A stretch of DNA of 64,000 nt from Candidatus Gastranaerophilales bacterium (GTDB taxonomy: Bacteria > Cyanobacteriota > Vampirovibrionia > Gastranaerophilales > Gastranaerophilaceae): NCBI GenBank assembly GCA_944324395.1, contig CALUWC010000006.1:62001-126000 (forward strand), given 5' to 3'. This document shows positions 33,702 through 42,359 of this stretch, piece after piece. The stretch's first letter is position 1, and each line of letters begins with the position of its first letter. The notes under the pieces are model-generated. The model was not told the origin of the DNA. It saw only the letters and a program-made list of their open reading frames with translations, and made no database searches. Made by a program: the position numbers and the translations under genes.

Positions 33702-34328
33702 CTACAAATTTACAATTTCATTATACTTTTTTTCATATCCGATAGATGTTTTAGGTCCATGTCCGGGATAAACGACAACAGCATCAGGTAGACCAAACAA
33801 TTTATTTTTAATACTCTCAGTAATTTGTTTAAAATCTCCATCAAGCAAATCACATCGACCAACACTACCTTGAAACAGGGTATCACCCGAAAACAAACTG
33901 TTGCCCGTAAAATAGCATATTCCGCCTTGGGTATGTCCCGGAGTTGCAATAGCTTTAATTTTAGTTTTTCCGATAAAAAATTCATCACCATCTGCAACGA
34001 AATTATTTATATCTGAAATATTAACAGGCACCATACCTGCAAACATCTGCATCATATCAGGAACCAGTTTTACCTGAGATAAATCCTCTTTTGATACATA
34101 AACATCTGTTCCAAAAACTTTTTTAAATTTATCAACACCCAGAACATGATCAAAATGACCATGAGTTAACAAAATATATTTTAAATTAACACCGGATTGT
34201 TTAATTTCGTTAATATAACTTTCCTCAGCAGATGAACAATCAATCAAAACAGCTTCATTGGTTTCTTCATCAACTAAAAGATAATTATTAGCATCAATAG
34301 GGCCTTTTACAAAAGTTGTTATTTTCAT
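33702..34328 (-). CDS. Metallo-beta-lactamase-fold hydrolase (glyoxalase II-like)
   Basis: A 208-residue MBL-fold protein with the metal motif THGHFDHVLG (H-x-H-x-D-H), then GHTQGGICYF, SGDTLFQGSVGR and the C-terminal YPGHGPKTSIG. This matches the short glyoxalase II-like/YcbL group, which hydrolyses thioesters such as hydroxyacylglutathione analogues. The substrate is not certain. Its ATG overlaps the kdsA stop (TGATG), so the two are translationally coupled. Confidence 0.92.
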   Translation of the reverse strand: MKITTFVKGPIDANNYLLVDEETNEAVLIDCSSAEESYINEIKQSGVNLKYILLTHGHFDHVLGVDKFKKVFGTDVYVSKEDLSQVKLVPDMMQMFAGMVPVNISDINNFVADGDEFFIGKTKIKAIATPGHTQGGICYFTGNSLFSGDTLFQGSVGRCDLLDGDFKQITESIKNKLFGLPDAVVVYPGHGPKTSIGYEKKYNEIVNL

Positions 34329-35152
34329 CAGCTTTGAACTACCTCAAATATTTTCTTACAAGTGGCAAACAAATCTTTTGCATCTTTCAAAGCTACCATA
34401 TTAGGCCCATCACAAAGAGCCTTATCAGGATCCGGATGAATTTCAAAAAACAACACTCTTGCCCCAGCAGCCATTGCAGCTTTAGCAAGAACCGGAACAA
34501 ATCTTCTATCACCGCCCGAACAAACACCATTTGCACCTGGCAATTGGACACTATGCGTAGCATCAAATACCACAGGAAAACCCAATGAATGCATAATAGG
34601 TATTCCCCTGAAATCAACAACCAGATTATTATATCCGAACGAAGTACCTCTATCTGTTAATAAAATATTAGAATTTCCTGAATCTTCAACTTTTTTAATC
34701 AACGATCCCATCTGCTCAGGTGCCAAAAACTGACCTTTTTTAATATTCACAATTTTACCAGTTTTAGCTGCTGCCACAAGCAAATCCGTTTGACGGCACA
34801 AAAATGCAGGAATTTGCAAAATATCAGCCACCTTAGAAACAGGCTCCGCCTGATCCGGAGTATGAATATCAGTTACAATTGGTAAATCATACTTATCTTT
34901 AACCTTTTGAAGCATTTGCAGCCCTTTTTCCATTCCCGGACCTCTGAATGAAGTTATAGAAGAACGGTTAGCTTTGTCAAAAGATGATTTAAATACAAAA
35001 TTTATATCCAGCTCTTTTGTAATTTCTTTTAAGCCGGCAGCTGTTTCGTCTAAAATTTCCTGGCTTTCAATTGCACAAGGACCGGCTAAGATAGTTAACT
35101 TATCTCCCCCGATCTCAAAATCCCTTAATTTAATTCTCTTAATATTTTCCAT
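34328..35152 (-). CDS. kdsA: 3-deoxy-8-phosphooctulonate (KDO-8-phosphate) synthase KdsA
   Basis: A 274-residue TIM-barrel aldolase. Hallmarks are LTILAGPCAIES, 'FKSSFDKANRSSITSFRGPG', DIHTPDQAEPV, LLTDRGTSFGYNNLVVDFRG and 'FDATHSVQLPG', with a final HPDPDKALCDGPNM. It condenses phosphoenolpyruvate with arabinose 5-phosphate to KDO-8-phosphate for the LPS core. This confirms KDO-containing LPS alongside lpxB, lpxI and lptD. No Shine-Dalgarno; a promoter places the transcript start on the ATG itself. Confidence 0.97.
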   Translation of the reverse strand: MENIKRIKLRDFEIGGDKLTILAGPCAIESQEILDETAAGLKEITKELDINFVFKSSFDKANRSSITSFRGPGMEKGLQMLQKVKDKYDLPIVTDIHTPDQAEPVSKVADILQIPAFLCRQTDLLVAAAKTGKIVNIKKGQFLAPEQMGSLIKKVEDSGNSNILLTDRGTSFGYNNLVVDFRGIPIMHSLGFPVVFDATHSVQLPGANGVCSGGDRRFVPVLAKAAMAAGARVLFFEIHPDPDKALCDGPNMVALKDAKDLFATCKKIFEVVQS

Positions 35153-35158
35153 ACTAAA

Positions 35159-35187
35159 ATTATATGAAAAATAAAACTAAAACACAA
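35159..35187 (-). promoter_or_regulatory. Leaderless-type promoter of kdsA
   Basis: Minus strand: TTGTGT, 17 bases, TATAAT, 6 bases, then the kdsA ATG at 35152. It is an internal promoter in the long minus-strand gene series, separating kdsA-MBL-pheS from the upstream HEAT-queC-DUF366-SPOR block. Confidence 0.6.
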
Positions 35188-35214
35188 GCAAATATTACTA
35201 ATCAAAAAGATTTA

Positions 35215-35988
35215 TTATTCAATTATGACTCTTGCAGGGAAATTGCTTTTTAATAAATTGTTAGCAGCCTGCTGAGCTTTTTCTCGAGATGAATACGAAC
35301 CAACCTGCAGAGTATAATATCCGCCAAGATTCTTAACAATAGGAGTAACACCTAAACCGGCATCTTGAATTATTGATTTCGCAACTTCTGCCTGCTTATC
35401 TGTTGCATAATAACCCACAACAACTTTCGCATTTACAATTTGATCCGTAACAGGAGCCGGAGCCGCTGTCTGCTGAGAATGAACAGGAGAAGCAGTATCA
35501 TGCCGCAGTTGAGGTGATTCATGAGATTGAATGGATTTAGCAAAAGCATCCGCTTCTTTTTCCTGTTTTTTAGTTTCATTCATCATTTCAACAGCTTTTT
35601 CCGCTTCCATCTGACCTACAGTCTTTTTATGCTGGGTTGGGAGAACAACTTTTTCATCTAATTCCGGAGAAAACATTTCTTCATCACCTTCAGCTTTTCC
35701 TTCATCTTCCATCTGAATACGGCGAAGTCTTTCATCAATGGCCATAGGAGAAGGGTTATTATCTTCCACAGAATCCTCTACGGACGAAATTTCTTCATCA
35801 TCAACATTAATCCCTACATCAACATTAGGGGACAGTATTTTGGCAAAACCAAGTATTATAAGAAGCCCTATAATAAATACGGATAAGAAAACCATCAAAT
35901 CACTGTTTGGAGATTTCTTTACCTTTTTTTTATATTCATTGTAAGAAAAATGAGAGGAAGTCTCATATTTATCCGCATTTTTTAACAT
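35215..35988 (-). CDS. SPOR-domain membrane protein
   Basis: Start taken as ATG 35988, which overlaps the DUF366 stop (TGATG); a TTG one codon upstream is an alternative. 257 residues. The cytoplasmic N-terminus is followed by one membrane helix (about 32-52, LMVFLSVFIIGLLIILGFA), an acidic low-complexity periplasmic linker, and a C-terminal SPOR domain (about 185-257: KVVVGYYATDKQAEVAKSII, GYYTLQVGSYSSREKAQQA). SPOR domains bind denuded glycan strands at the division septum, so a role in division or wall remodelling is likely. Confidence 0.9.
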   Translation of the reverse strand: MLKNADKYETSSHFSYNEYKKKVKKSPNSDLMVFLSVFIIGLLIILGFAKILSPNVDVGINVDDEEISSVEDSVEDNNPSPMAIDERLRRIQMEDEGKAEGDEEMFSPELDEKVVLPTQHKKTVGQMEAEKAVEMMNETKKQEKEADAFAKSIQSHESPQLRHDTASPVHSQQTAAPAPVTDQIVNAKVVVGYYATDKQAEVAKSIIQDAGLGVTPIVKNLGGYYTLQVGSYSSREKAQQAANNLLKSNFPARVIIE

Positions 35989-36542
35989 CAAACACCTCTA
36001 ACTTTTGTACTTGCCAAAACTATATCATCAATTTCTTCACTGTAATTCTTCATAACTTCAAGTGCAAAATCTTTTATATCACTAATTGCCAAATCACTTT
36101 GCAAACCGGAAACAGAAATCGGTGCACCTTCTGATAAAATATTTACACCGGTATGAATAAGCACAGAAGTTAAAGACTTTGTTGCAATAGAAACAGAAAG
36201 CTTCCTATTATTAACAAATAAATCATCGCCGCTTCTGAACACAGCAAAACCGCGTTTTTCCAGAGCCTCTTTTATACAGCAAATCAGAAGTCTTTGTCTG
36301 AAAACTCCTTCAACCAGATTTACATTAAATTGCTCGGTTATAAAACTGAGCATGTATTTGCTATATATTGGTTCGTTATTTATAACATCTTCAATATCAA
36401 CCATTTCAGTCAACTTAACTTCGCATTCACCACAAAACGCAACGATTACATCACCCTGTATTTTAAAGTTTTTATAAATCCAGTGAGGTGCTAATTGAGA
36501 ACCGATATATTTTATTTCGTCATCAATAAATAATGTTTTCAT
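35988..36542 (-). CDS. DUF366 family protein
   Basis: A 184-residue protein matching what I know of DUF366: N-terminal 'IKYIGSQLAPHWIYKNF', then GDVIVAFCGECEVKLTEMVD and the central IYSKYMLSFITEQFNVN. Its function is not established. It lies 4 bases after queC and overlaps the SPOR gene, so a link to 7-deazaguanine chemistry is suggested by position only. It has no membrane segment. Confidence 0.8.
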   Translation of the reverse strand: MKTLFIDDEIKYIGSQLAPHWIYKNFKIQGDVIVAFCGECEVKLTEMVDIEDVINNEPIYSKYMLSFITEQFNVNLVEGVFRQRLLICCIKEALEKRGFAVFRSGDDLFVNNRKLSVSIATKSLTSVLIHTGVNILSEGAPISVSGLQSDLAISDIKDFALEVMKNYSEEIDDIVLASTKVRGV

Positions 36543-36546
36543 CTTC

Positions 36547-37215
36547 TTATTTAAAAAGAACCTTTATATATTTAGTATCATGATTAGCTTCAAGAGCTTT
36601 TTTAAGCCTTGTACATGATTCACATATCCCGCAATGTCCTTTGCCGCCCTGATAACAACTCATAGTTAAATCCAGAGGTATGTTATTTTTCAGTGCTAAC
36701 ATGACTATATCATTTTTTACATAATTTATCAAGGGTGCAACAACCTTAGAATGCTTTTGAGTCGAGTACACAAATTCTTTATTAACAGCATCCACAAACT
36801 CTGTAGTATTGTCAGAAAACGTCTGAGCTTCTTCTTTATTTGCCCCTATAATTATATAATCATACCCGAAAGAATCTGCAAAACTGGCTGCAATATTCAA
36901 AAACAAACCGTTTCTATTCGGCACCCAGACAGATTTTGCAGAAGCTTCTGCATCAGATAACTCAGAACCTGTAGGGATATCGTCACTTGAAACAAGAGAG
37001 GTTTTTGTTATATTTTTAAGCCAGTCAAGCTTTATAACATCAAGTTTTATATTATAATACCTGCAAATATTTTCTGAAGCTTCTATTTCCTTTTTTACCG
37101 ATTTCTGACCGTAATCAAAAGTCAAAGCATGAATAATATTTAATTCTTCCTTCTTCAGCCCTAAACTGACTAAAGAGTCTAATCCTCCTGAAAGTAAAAT
37201 TACAGATTTGACCAC
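36547..37215 (-). CDS. queC: 7-cyano-7-deazaguanine synthase QueC
   Basis: A 222-residue PP-loop ATPase with SGGLDS (residues 9-14). The C-terminal zinc site is C-x8-C-x2-C-x2-C (CYQGGKGHCGICESC). It converts 7-carboxy-7-deazaguanine to preQ0 on the queuosine pathway. GTG start at 37215, 3 bases after the HEAT gene stop. queD and queE are not in this window; folE2 at 1501 can supply the first intermediate. Confidence 0.95.
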   Translation of the reverse strand: MVKSVILLSGGLDSLVSLGLKKEELNIIHALTFDYGQKSVKKEIEASENICRYYNIKLDVIKLDWLKNITKTSLVSSDDIPTGSELSDAEASAKSVWVPNRNGLFLNIAASFADSFGYDYIIIGANKEEAQTFSDNTTEFVDAVNKEFVYSTQKHSKVVAPLINYVKNDIVMLALKNNIPLDLTMSCYQGGKGHCGICESCTRLKKALEANHDTKYIKVLFK

Positions 37216-37218
37216 AGA

Positions 37219-38181
37219 CTAACCTTCTTCCTCATCATTTTCATACTCCTCAAGTATCGAAACAGCTTCCATTTTCAAACTATCAGAATAATCCGGAGAT
37301 TTTATAATTTCATCTAGAATAGTTCTATCAGACATATTATATAATGCAATCATAGCATTTTTCTTAACTTCGGCATCAGGATCTGTTTCCAGACATTTTT
37401 TTATAGTTTCAAAGGCTTTAGGATGATCACTATCCATCAAAGCTTCAATTGCGTTAATTCTTACCTGAACAGACTCATCGGCCAGTGAATTTTTTAAAGC
37501 TCTGTAAACTCTTTCATTATCACAAAATCCCATTTTTATAAGAGCCTCAATTGCACGCTCTTTCAAAAATGAAAATTTATCCATAATACCCTGTTTTGTT
37601 TCAAGAATACTAACTAAAGGATCAACAGCCCTGGAATCCCCCAATAACCCGAGAGCGGACACAGCAGATTCCTTCAGATAAACTGATTTTTCGTTTTCAT
37701 CTTTAACTACTTCAACCAGGGGAGCAACAGCAAATCTATCGCCTATTCTGCCTAATGCATCTGCACATGCCAGCCGTACTCTGTAATGTTCGTCTTTATT
37801 ATTCAAACAGTATAACAAAGAAGAAACAACTTCCGTATTTTTCTGGTTAGCTATTGCTTTAGCACACATGACTCTGACATTTGTATACTTTTCTTTTGTT
37901 TCTTCATCTGCAGAAGATGCATTTTTCAACAATAAAATATCAACCAGATACTCCAAGCTTGAAGAATCTCTATATTTATCTACACATCTGATTAAATGCA
38001 TAATAACATCAGGTTCCTGAGCATGAACAAGCATATAATTATATATATTTATAAGATCTTTTTCTAAATATTTATCAGACAATTTATCAATATTGTCGAT
38101 AACAACACCGGCATCAGTTTTAGAAAATAATCCGCAATCTTCCGCAATCAATTTTAAATCTAAATTTGTGCCGTTGTTCAC
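37219..38181 (-). CDS. HEAT-repeat protein
   Basis: Start set at GTG 38181 (Shine-Dalgarno gagga 6 bases away); TTG 38187 is the upstream alternative. About 320 residues, almost entirely helical. It contains PBS-lyase-type HEAT repeats such as RLACADALGRIGDRFAVAPL, KESAVSALGLLGDSRAVDPL and VRINAIEALMDSDHPKAFE. Such solenoids bind partner proteins. No catalytic domain or signal peptide is seen. First gene of the block with queC. Confidence 0.88.
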   Translation of the reverse strand: MNNGTNLDLKLIAEDCGLFSKTDAGVVIDNIDKLSDKYLEKDLINIYNYMLVHAQEPDVIMHLIRCVDKYRDSSSLEYLVDILLLKNASSADEETKEKYTNVRVMCAKAIANQKNTEVVSSLLYCLNNKDEHYRVRLACADALGRIGDRFAVAPLVEVVKDENEKSVYLKESAVSALGLLGDSRAVDPLVSILETKQGIMDKFSFLKERAIEALIKMGFCDNERVYRALKNSLADESVQVRINAIEALMDSDHPKAFETIKKCLETDPDAEVKKNAMIALYNMSDRTILDEIIKSPDYSDSLKMEAVSILEEYENDEEEG

Positions 38182-38402
38182 TACCAATCCTCATCCCTCA
38201 ATTGAAGTAAAACATCGCTGTTATATCCTGCATTAACTTTATACTATAACAAACAGCCATGCAATTCAAGAAATTGACCATTATTTAACAAAAATAGCGA
38301 ATTTTAAAAATTTATTGTAACATTTCGTAATTATCTAACAAAAAAAATTTTTCTTTGATTTAAAATACATGTACAACAGTTATTAACTTTATATGGTGTG
38401 AA

Positions 38403-39278
38403 ATGAATATAGACTCAATTAAAAATTATCCCGCAGGCACTCTGGCCAAGCAAAGACATAAGGGCATGCTTGAGTATAGACAGAAGAGTGCGGGTTTGTG
38501 CGAGAGCAAAAGTGTGAAGAAGAATAATAACTACAACGGCAGTTTTACGGGTTTAAACGTAGCTGCCGTTGCTGGTTCTATAAACACTGAAAAAAGTGCA
38601 ACAATGCTTGATAAAATTCTTACTCTTTGTGACAAGCACACAGTTATTGCTCAAAACTTAGTTGCCCTATTCTTAGCAGCCGGCTTAAGACCTCTGGCAA
38701 TCATGTCACTGCCCGGACAGAAAAAAGACAAAGATGATAAAATTTACGCTTCCGGACACTCAATAGCATCAGGGCTTATCGGATTTGCTTTCTCAAGTAT
38801 TGTAATGTATCCGCTGGGAAGAGCCGTAGAAAAAACTAAAGGAGCCGTCAAAGATGCTAATGCTGCTATTGAATTAATGAAAGACAGCAGTAAATTAACA
38901 AAAGAACAAATGGAAGCAATTGACAGTTTGAAGAAAAAATACAAACTCAATAACATTCTTGACATTGAAAATGTAAAAATCTTCAAAAAACTCAAAGAAA
39001 CATACAATGTAAAAACACTCGGAGATCTTGAACATTCTAAAGCCTTCAAGAACGTAACCAAAATTCTTGATATGGCTCCGGATGTATTTATCTTTGGTGT
39101 ATTAAAAGCAATGCTTACAGTTGCGTTAATACCGCCGATTTTAAAATATGTATTCGGAATTGAAAAGAAAAAAGCTCCTCAGACCCCGAAACCTGAGGTA
39201 AGTAGTAATAATACGACAACACCGCCTCCGGCTATTCCTAAACCGGAAATAGAAAAATTTGCAGGAGGGCTAAAATAA
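38403..39278 (+). CDS. Hypothetical membrane protein with FTG lead and DxDxK hairpin (tandem copy 1)
   Basis: A 291-residue protein of unknown family. The polar, Lys/Asn-rich N-terminus (1-47) ends in GSFTG (FTG 48-50). A hydrophobic stretch (NLVALFLAAGLRPLAIMSL) leads to the loop KKDKDDK (109-113 core) and a second hydrophobic segment (IASGLIGFAFSSIVM). Then come a charged helical region and a third hydrophobic segment (FIFGVLKAMLTVALIPPIL). The tail is Pro/Thr-rich. The next gene begins on the stop codon (ATG overlaps TAATG) and shares the plan, so the two look like ancient tandem duplicates. Confidence 0.82.
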   Translation: MNIDSIKNYPAGTLAKQRHKGMLEYRQKSAGLCESKSVKKNNNYNGSFTGLNVAAVAGSINTEKSATMLDKILTLCDKHTVIAQNLVALFLAAGLRPLAIMSLPGQKKDKDDKIYASGHSIASGLIGFAFSSIVMYPLGRAVEKTKGAVKDANAAIELMKDSSKLTKEQMEAIDSLKKKYKLNNILDIENVKIFKKLKETYNVKTLGDLEHSKAFKNVTKILDMAPDVFIFGVLKAMLTVALIPPILKYVFGIEKKKAPQTPKPEVSSNNTTTPPPAIPKPEIEKFAGGLK

Positions 39279-40126
39279 TGAATATCACATTACAAACAAA
39301 TAATTTTAACTCTCAATACAAATACAATACCTATAACACAAAATCAAAGAGAAATAATTTACCTTTATATTCTCAGCAAAGTTTTACGGGTATTGAAGAT
39401 ATTCCTGCAAAATCAAATCTTTTAAATCCGTTTAAAAGAGCATTCGACAAATTCACAACTTGGCTTTCAAACAATTACACCTCTAAATTGTATACTTCAA
39501 AGCTGGCAAAATTTCTAGCCGGACATACTGAAAAATTGGATAGTGTAGTTGACCACATGCAAGTTGCAGGTTCAATAATTATCTCAGGAATGTACATGAC
39601 GCAAACTTTGAGAAACCAGCAGTTAGATGAAGATAGAAGAAGGACTCTTGCGGTTAACCAGGGATTAACATTCCTATTATCCACTATTGGTTCTTATACT
39701 ATCGACAGAAGCCTCGACAACTGGTGGGAAAAAGTTACTGCAAAATATGCCCAAAAGCAAACCGGAGATGATAAAATTCTCGAAAAGATAACAAATATTA
39801 ACAATGATATAATCAAAAAAGCAGAAGAAGAGTTTAAAATGCCGTGGAAGAAAATTCCTAAAAAGCAAAAACCTAAACTCATGACAACATTAAAATATGT
39901 TGAAGATAATCTGCCAAACACATCACTGGAATCAAAACTAAAAGGTATGGGAGTATTGAAAAAACTGATTGTATTCGGTACTGTCTACAGATTCTTGGCT
40001 CCGGTTGCAGTTACTCCGTTTGCAACAATGATTGGAAACAAACTTGCAAGCGGCAATAAAAAACAAGATGATGTACAAAATAAAGTTGTACACACAAAAG
40101 AAACCATACAAAAAGAAGAAAAATAA
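39278..40126 (+). CDS. Hypothetical membrane protein with FTG lead and DxDxR hairpin (tandem copy 2)
   Basis: A 282-residue protein of unknown family. The Asn/Tyr-rich lead ends in QQSFTGIED (FTG 36-38). A hydrophobic helix (QVAGSIIISGMYMTQTL) leads into QLDEDRRR (117-121 core) and then GLTFLLSTIGSYTI. A charged helical region and a C-terminal hydrophobic segment (FGTVYRFLAPVAVTPFATMI) follow. Organisation matches the preceding gene segment by segment although identity is low. The two genes overlap and share one terminator. Confidence 0.82.
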   Translation: MNITLQTNNFNSQYKYNTYNTKSKRNNLPLYSQQSFTGIEDIPAKSNLLNPFKRAFDKFTTWLSNNYTSKLYTSKLAKFLAGHTEKLDSVVDHMQVAGSIIISGMYMTQTLRNQQLDEDRRRTLAVNQGLTFLLSTIGSYTIDRSLDNWWEKVTAKYAQKQTGDDKILEKITNINNDIIKKAEEEFKMPWKKIPKKQKPKLMTTLKYVEDNLPNTSLESKLKGMGVLKKLIVFGTVYRFLAPVAVTPFATMIGNKLASGNKKQDDVQNKVVHTKETIQKEEK

Positions 40127-40144
40127 TAATATAAATTGCAAACT

Positions 40145-40175
40145 AAAAGAGGTACATTAAAATGTACCTCTTTTT
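40145..40175. terminator. Bidirectional Rho-independent terminator
   Basis: Stem aaaagaggtacatt / aatgtacctctttt with a T run on both strands. It lies between the tandem FTG genes and the convergent gene at 40200. Confidence 0.88.
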
Positions 40176-40199
40176 ATAAACTAAATACTTCAAACAAAA

Positions 40200-40685
40200 C
40201 TAAGGTGTAATTTTTTTCGGAACGCAAAAATAAGGATTATTTTGGTATTTTGACCAGGTAATAAATGCCTTGTTACCTTTTATAATAGTAGTTCCTACGC
40301 TGACATATTTTTTCTGTCCCGTCTTTTGATCTGTCTGCTGAACAAAATTTTCCAGTTCATATCTTTCAATTTCTTTTGAACGTGATTTCATTGAATTATA
40401 CAATTCGTCTACTTGAAGATTTGTAAAAGAACAATCCAGCTGATATTCAGTATCCGGAGATTTTATATTCTCCTGATATTTGCAAAATCCGTTCTTCCAA
40501 CCGTAAATCTGGCGTTTAGTAACAAAGTTTTGACCTTCAAATTCAGATGTAGTTGTTTCTTCGTATTTGTCACAATCTTTAAAATGTTTTACAAAGTTAG
40601 AAGAAAATTTTGTATATTCGGCCGCAAAAACACTACTCCCTACAGCAAGCACACCAATTAAAGTTATTATAGATATCTTTTTCAT
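40200..40685 (-). CDS. Hypothetical secreted protein
   Basis: A 161-residue protein with a signal peptide (1-21, cleavage after FAA). The mature part is mixed alpha/beta with four cysteines (CDKYEETT, CKYQENI, LDCSF, YFCVP), which could form two disulphides in the periplasm. Family not recognised. Shine-Dalgarno aagg upstream. Transcribed alone. Confidence 0.75.
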   Translation of the reverse strand: MKKISIITLIGVLAVGSSVFAAEYTKFSSNFVKHFKDCDKYEETTTSEFEGQNFVTKRQIYGWKNGFCKYQENIKSPDTEYQLDCSFTNLQVDELYNSMKSRSKEIERYELENFVQQTDQKTGQKKYVSVGTTIIKGNKAFITWSKYQNNPYFCVPKKITP

Positions 40686-40845
40686 TTCCTTCCCCTTTCT
40701 TTAAATTTCTTTCCTGTATTATAGCAGATTTTTTATTTTTAGAAAAGAAATAAAAATTTTTCAAATTTGAAATAAAATTTTAAATCTCATTATTTTGTAT
40801 GATTACAATAAAAAATAAAATGCTAACATAACAATATACTCCTTA

Positions 40846-40907
40846 GAGACTAAGATACACATATCCCTAATCAACAGCTATGCACCTCAGTACATAGCTT
40901 TTTTTTA
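40846..40907 (+). ncRNA. Candidate small RNA between 40.7 and 41.0 kb
   Basis: The 324-base gap from 40686 to 41009 holds no ORF. It does contain a -10-like TATACT (40835-40840) and, about 40 bases later, a strong terminator at 40876-40907. No plus-strand gene without its own terminator lies upstream, so a short transcript of about 60 bases is likely. No -35 is obvious. The mnmE promoter follows at 40975. Confidence 0.35.
40876..40907 (+). terminator. Orphan Rho-independent terminator
   Basis: Stem agctatg (40876-40882) / catagct (40893-40899) with a 10-base loop, followed by eight T. Plus strand only. Confidence 0.75.
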
Positions 40908-40974
40908 TACATAAATAATTATAAAAATTCTACCTGTTACAACTAAAGGGTAAGAAGAATTCATAAATTATTTT

Positions 40975-41003
40975 TTAGAATATTATATCTTTTATTGTAT
41001 AAT
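40975..41003 (+). promoter_or_regulatory. Leaderless-type promoter of mnmE
   Basis: TTAGAA (40975-40980), 17 bases, TATAAT (40998-41003), then 6 bases to the ATG at 41010. No ribosome-binding site. Confidence 0.65.
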
Positions 41004-41009
41004 TATTTT

Positions 41010-42353
41010 ATGAATATCATTCAGGAATTTGAAACAATTGCAGCAATTTCGACACCGCTTGGTACAGGCGGAGTCGGGGTTATCAGAATTTCTGGCGACA
41101 AAAGTTTTGAAATCGCAAAAAAAATTCTGGACATTAAAAATCTGACACCCGGAAAAATTTGCCATGGGTGGGTTGTTGATGGAAATACAAAAATCGATGA
41201 AGTTATAATTCTGCCTTTTAAAAACCCAAACAGTTATACAGGAGAAGATGTTATAGAAATTCAATGCCACGGGGGAGTTAATGTTGTCAAAAATATTCTT
41301 GATTTAACATTAAAAAACGGAGCAAGAATTGCTGAAAGAGGAGAATTTACCAAAAGAGCTTTTCTGAATAAAAAATTAGACTTATCACAAGCAGAAGCTG
41401 TAGATGACTTAATCCACGCAAAAACCTCAAATTTTGCTATTCAATCAGCTAGAAATTTATCAGGAGTACTGGCAAAAAAAATAAAAGAAATAAAAGACGG
41501 ACTTTTTGAAACAGCATCAAGAATTGTTGCAGGAATAGATTTTCCTGAAGATGTTCCGGAACCTGAATACTCTTATTTGATTGAACGATTTAACAATACC
41601 ATCAAAGAAATTGACAGTATTCTGGATTGTGCAAAATCTTCTGATATCTTAAGACAGGGAATTAAAGTTGCAATTGTCGGACGCCCAAATGTCGGTAAAT
41701 CTTCATTATTTAATGCTTTATTGAATATTGACAGAGCAATCGTTACAGATATTGCAGGCACAACACGTGATGTAATAAAAGAAAGCCTTGATCTTGGAGT
41801 TGCAGCAACACTTATCGACACCGCAGGAATAAGAGAAGAAGGCAATATTGATAAAGTAGAAGAAATCGGTATTGAATATTCAAAACAGTCAGTTAAAGAA
41901 GCTGATTTTATTTTATTTCTTTATGATGCTAAAGAAGGATTAACAAAAGATGATAAAGAAATTTTTGAAATAATAAAAAACAAACCGCATCTTGTTATTG
42001 CAAACAAAATAGACTTAGCAAATGATTTTATGGAAGAACTTTCAAACACCATTAAAATTTCAACAACTACGAAAGAAGGTCTAAAACTACTTCAGGAAAC
42101 TCTAAAAAATAACATCTGTAATTTTACACCTGAAGAAACAGAATTTATAACAAACAAACGTCAGCAACACTGTCTTGAAAGAAGCAGAGAAAGTCTTGAA
42201 AGAGCATTACATGCTGCTAAAGCAGAAGAACTTCAGGACATGATATATATTGATGTAAAATCAGCACTTCTTTCGCTTGAGGAAATCACAGGCGAAGTAA
42301 TCAATGACGATATTTTAAATAATATCTTTGATCATTTTTGTATAGGAAAATAA
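41010..42353 (+). CDS. mnmE: tRNA modification GTPase MnmE
   Basis: Start set at ATG 41010 (MNIIQEFETIAAIST); the ATG at 40995 would lie inside the promoter. 447 residues. It has an N-terminal tetrahydrofolate-binding domain, a G domain with GRPNVGKSSLFNALL, DTAGIREE and NKID, and the C-terminal FCIGK motif that completes the active site. With MnmG it installs the 5-carboxymethylaminomethyl group at U34 of certain tRNAs. It converges with the EF-hand gene at a 6-base gap. Confidence 0.97.
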   Translation: MNIIQEFETIAAISTPLGTGGVGVIRISGDKSFEIAKKILDIKNLTPGKICHGWVVDGNTKIDEVIILPFKNPNSYTGEDVIEIQCHGGVNVVKNILDLTLKNGARIAERGEFTKRAFLNKKLDLSQAEAVDDLIHAKTSNFAIQSARNLSGVLAKKIKEIKDGLFETASRIVAGIDFPEDVPEPEYSYLIERFNNTIKEIDSILDCAKSSDILRQGIKVAIVGRPNVGKSSLFNALLNIDRAIVTDIAGTTRDVIKESLDLGVAATLIDTAGIREEGNIDKVEEIGIEYSKQSVKEADFILFLYDAKEGLTKDDKEIFEIIKNKPHLVIANKIDLANDFMEELSNTIKISTTTKEGLKLLQETLKNNICNFTPEETEFITNKRQQHCLERSRESLERALHAAKAEELQDMIYIDVKSALLSLEEITGEVINDDILNNIFDHFCIGK

Positions 42354-42359
42354 AAATTC

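Noticed and set aside
33710-34016. Overlapping ORFs on both strands inside the MBL hydrolase
   Set aside because: The MBL-fold frame contains the metal motifs and is coupled to kdsA; the others are shadows.
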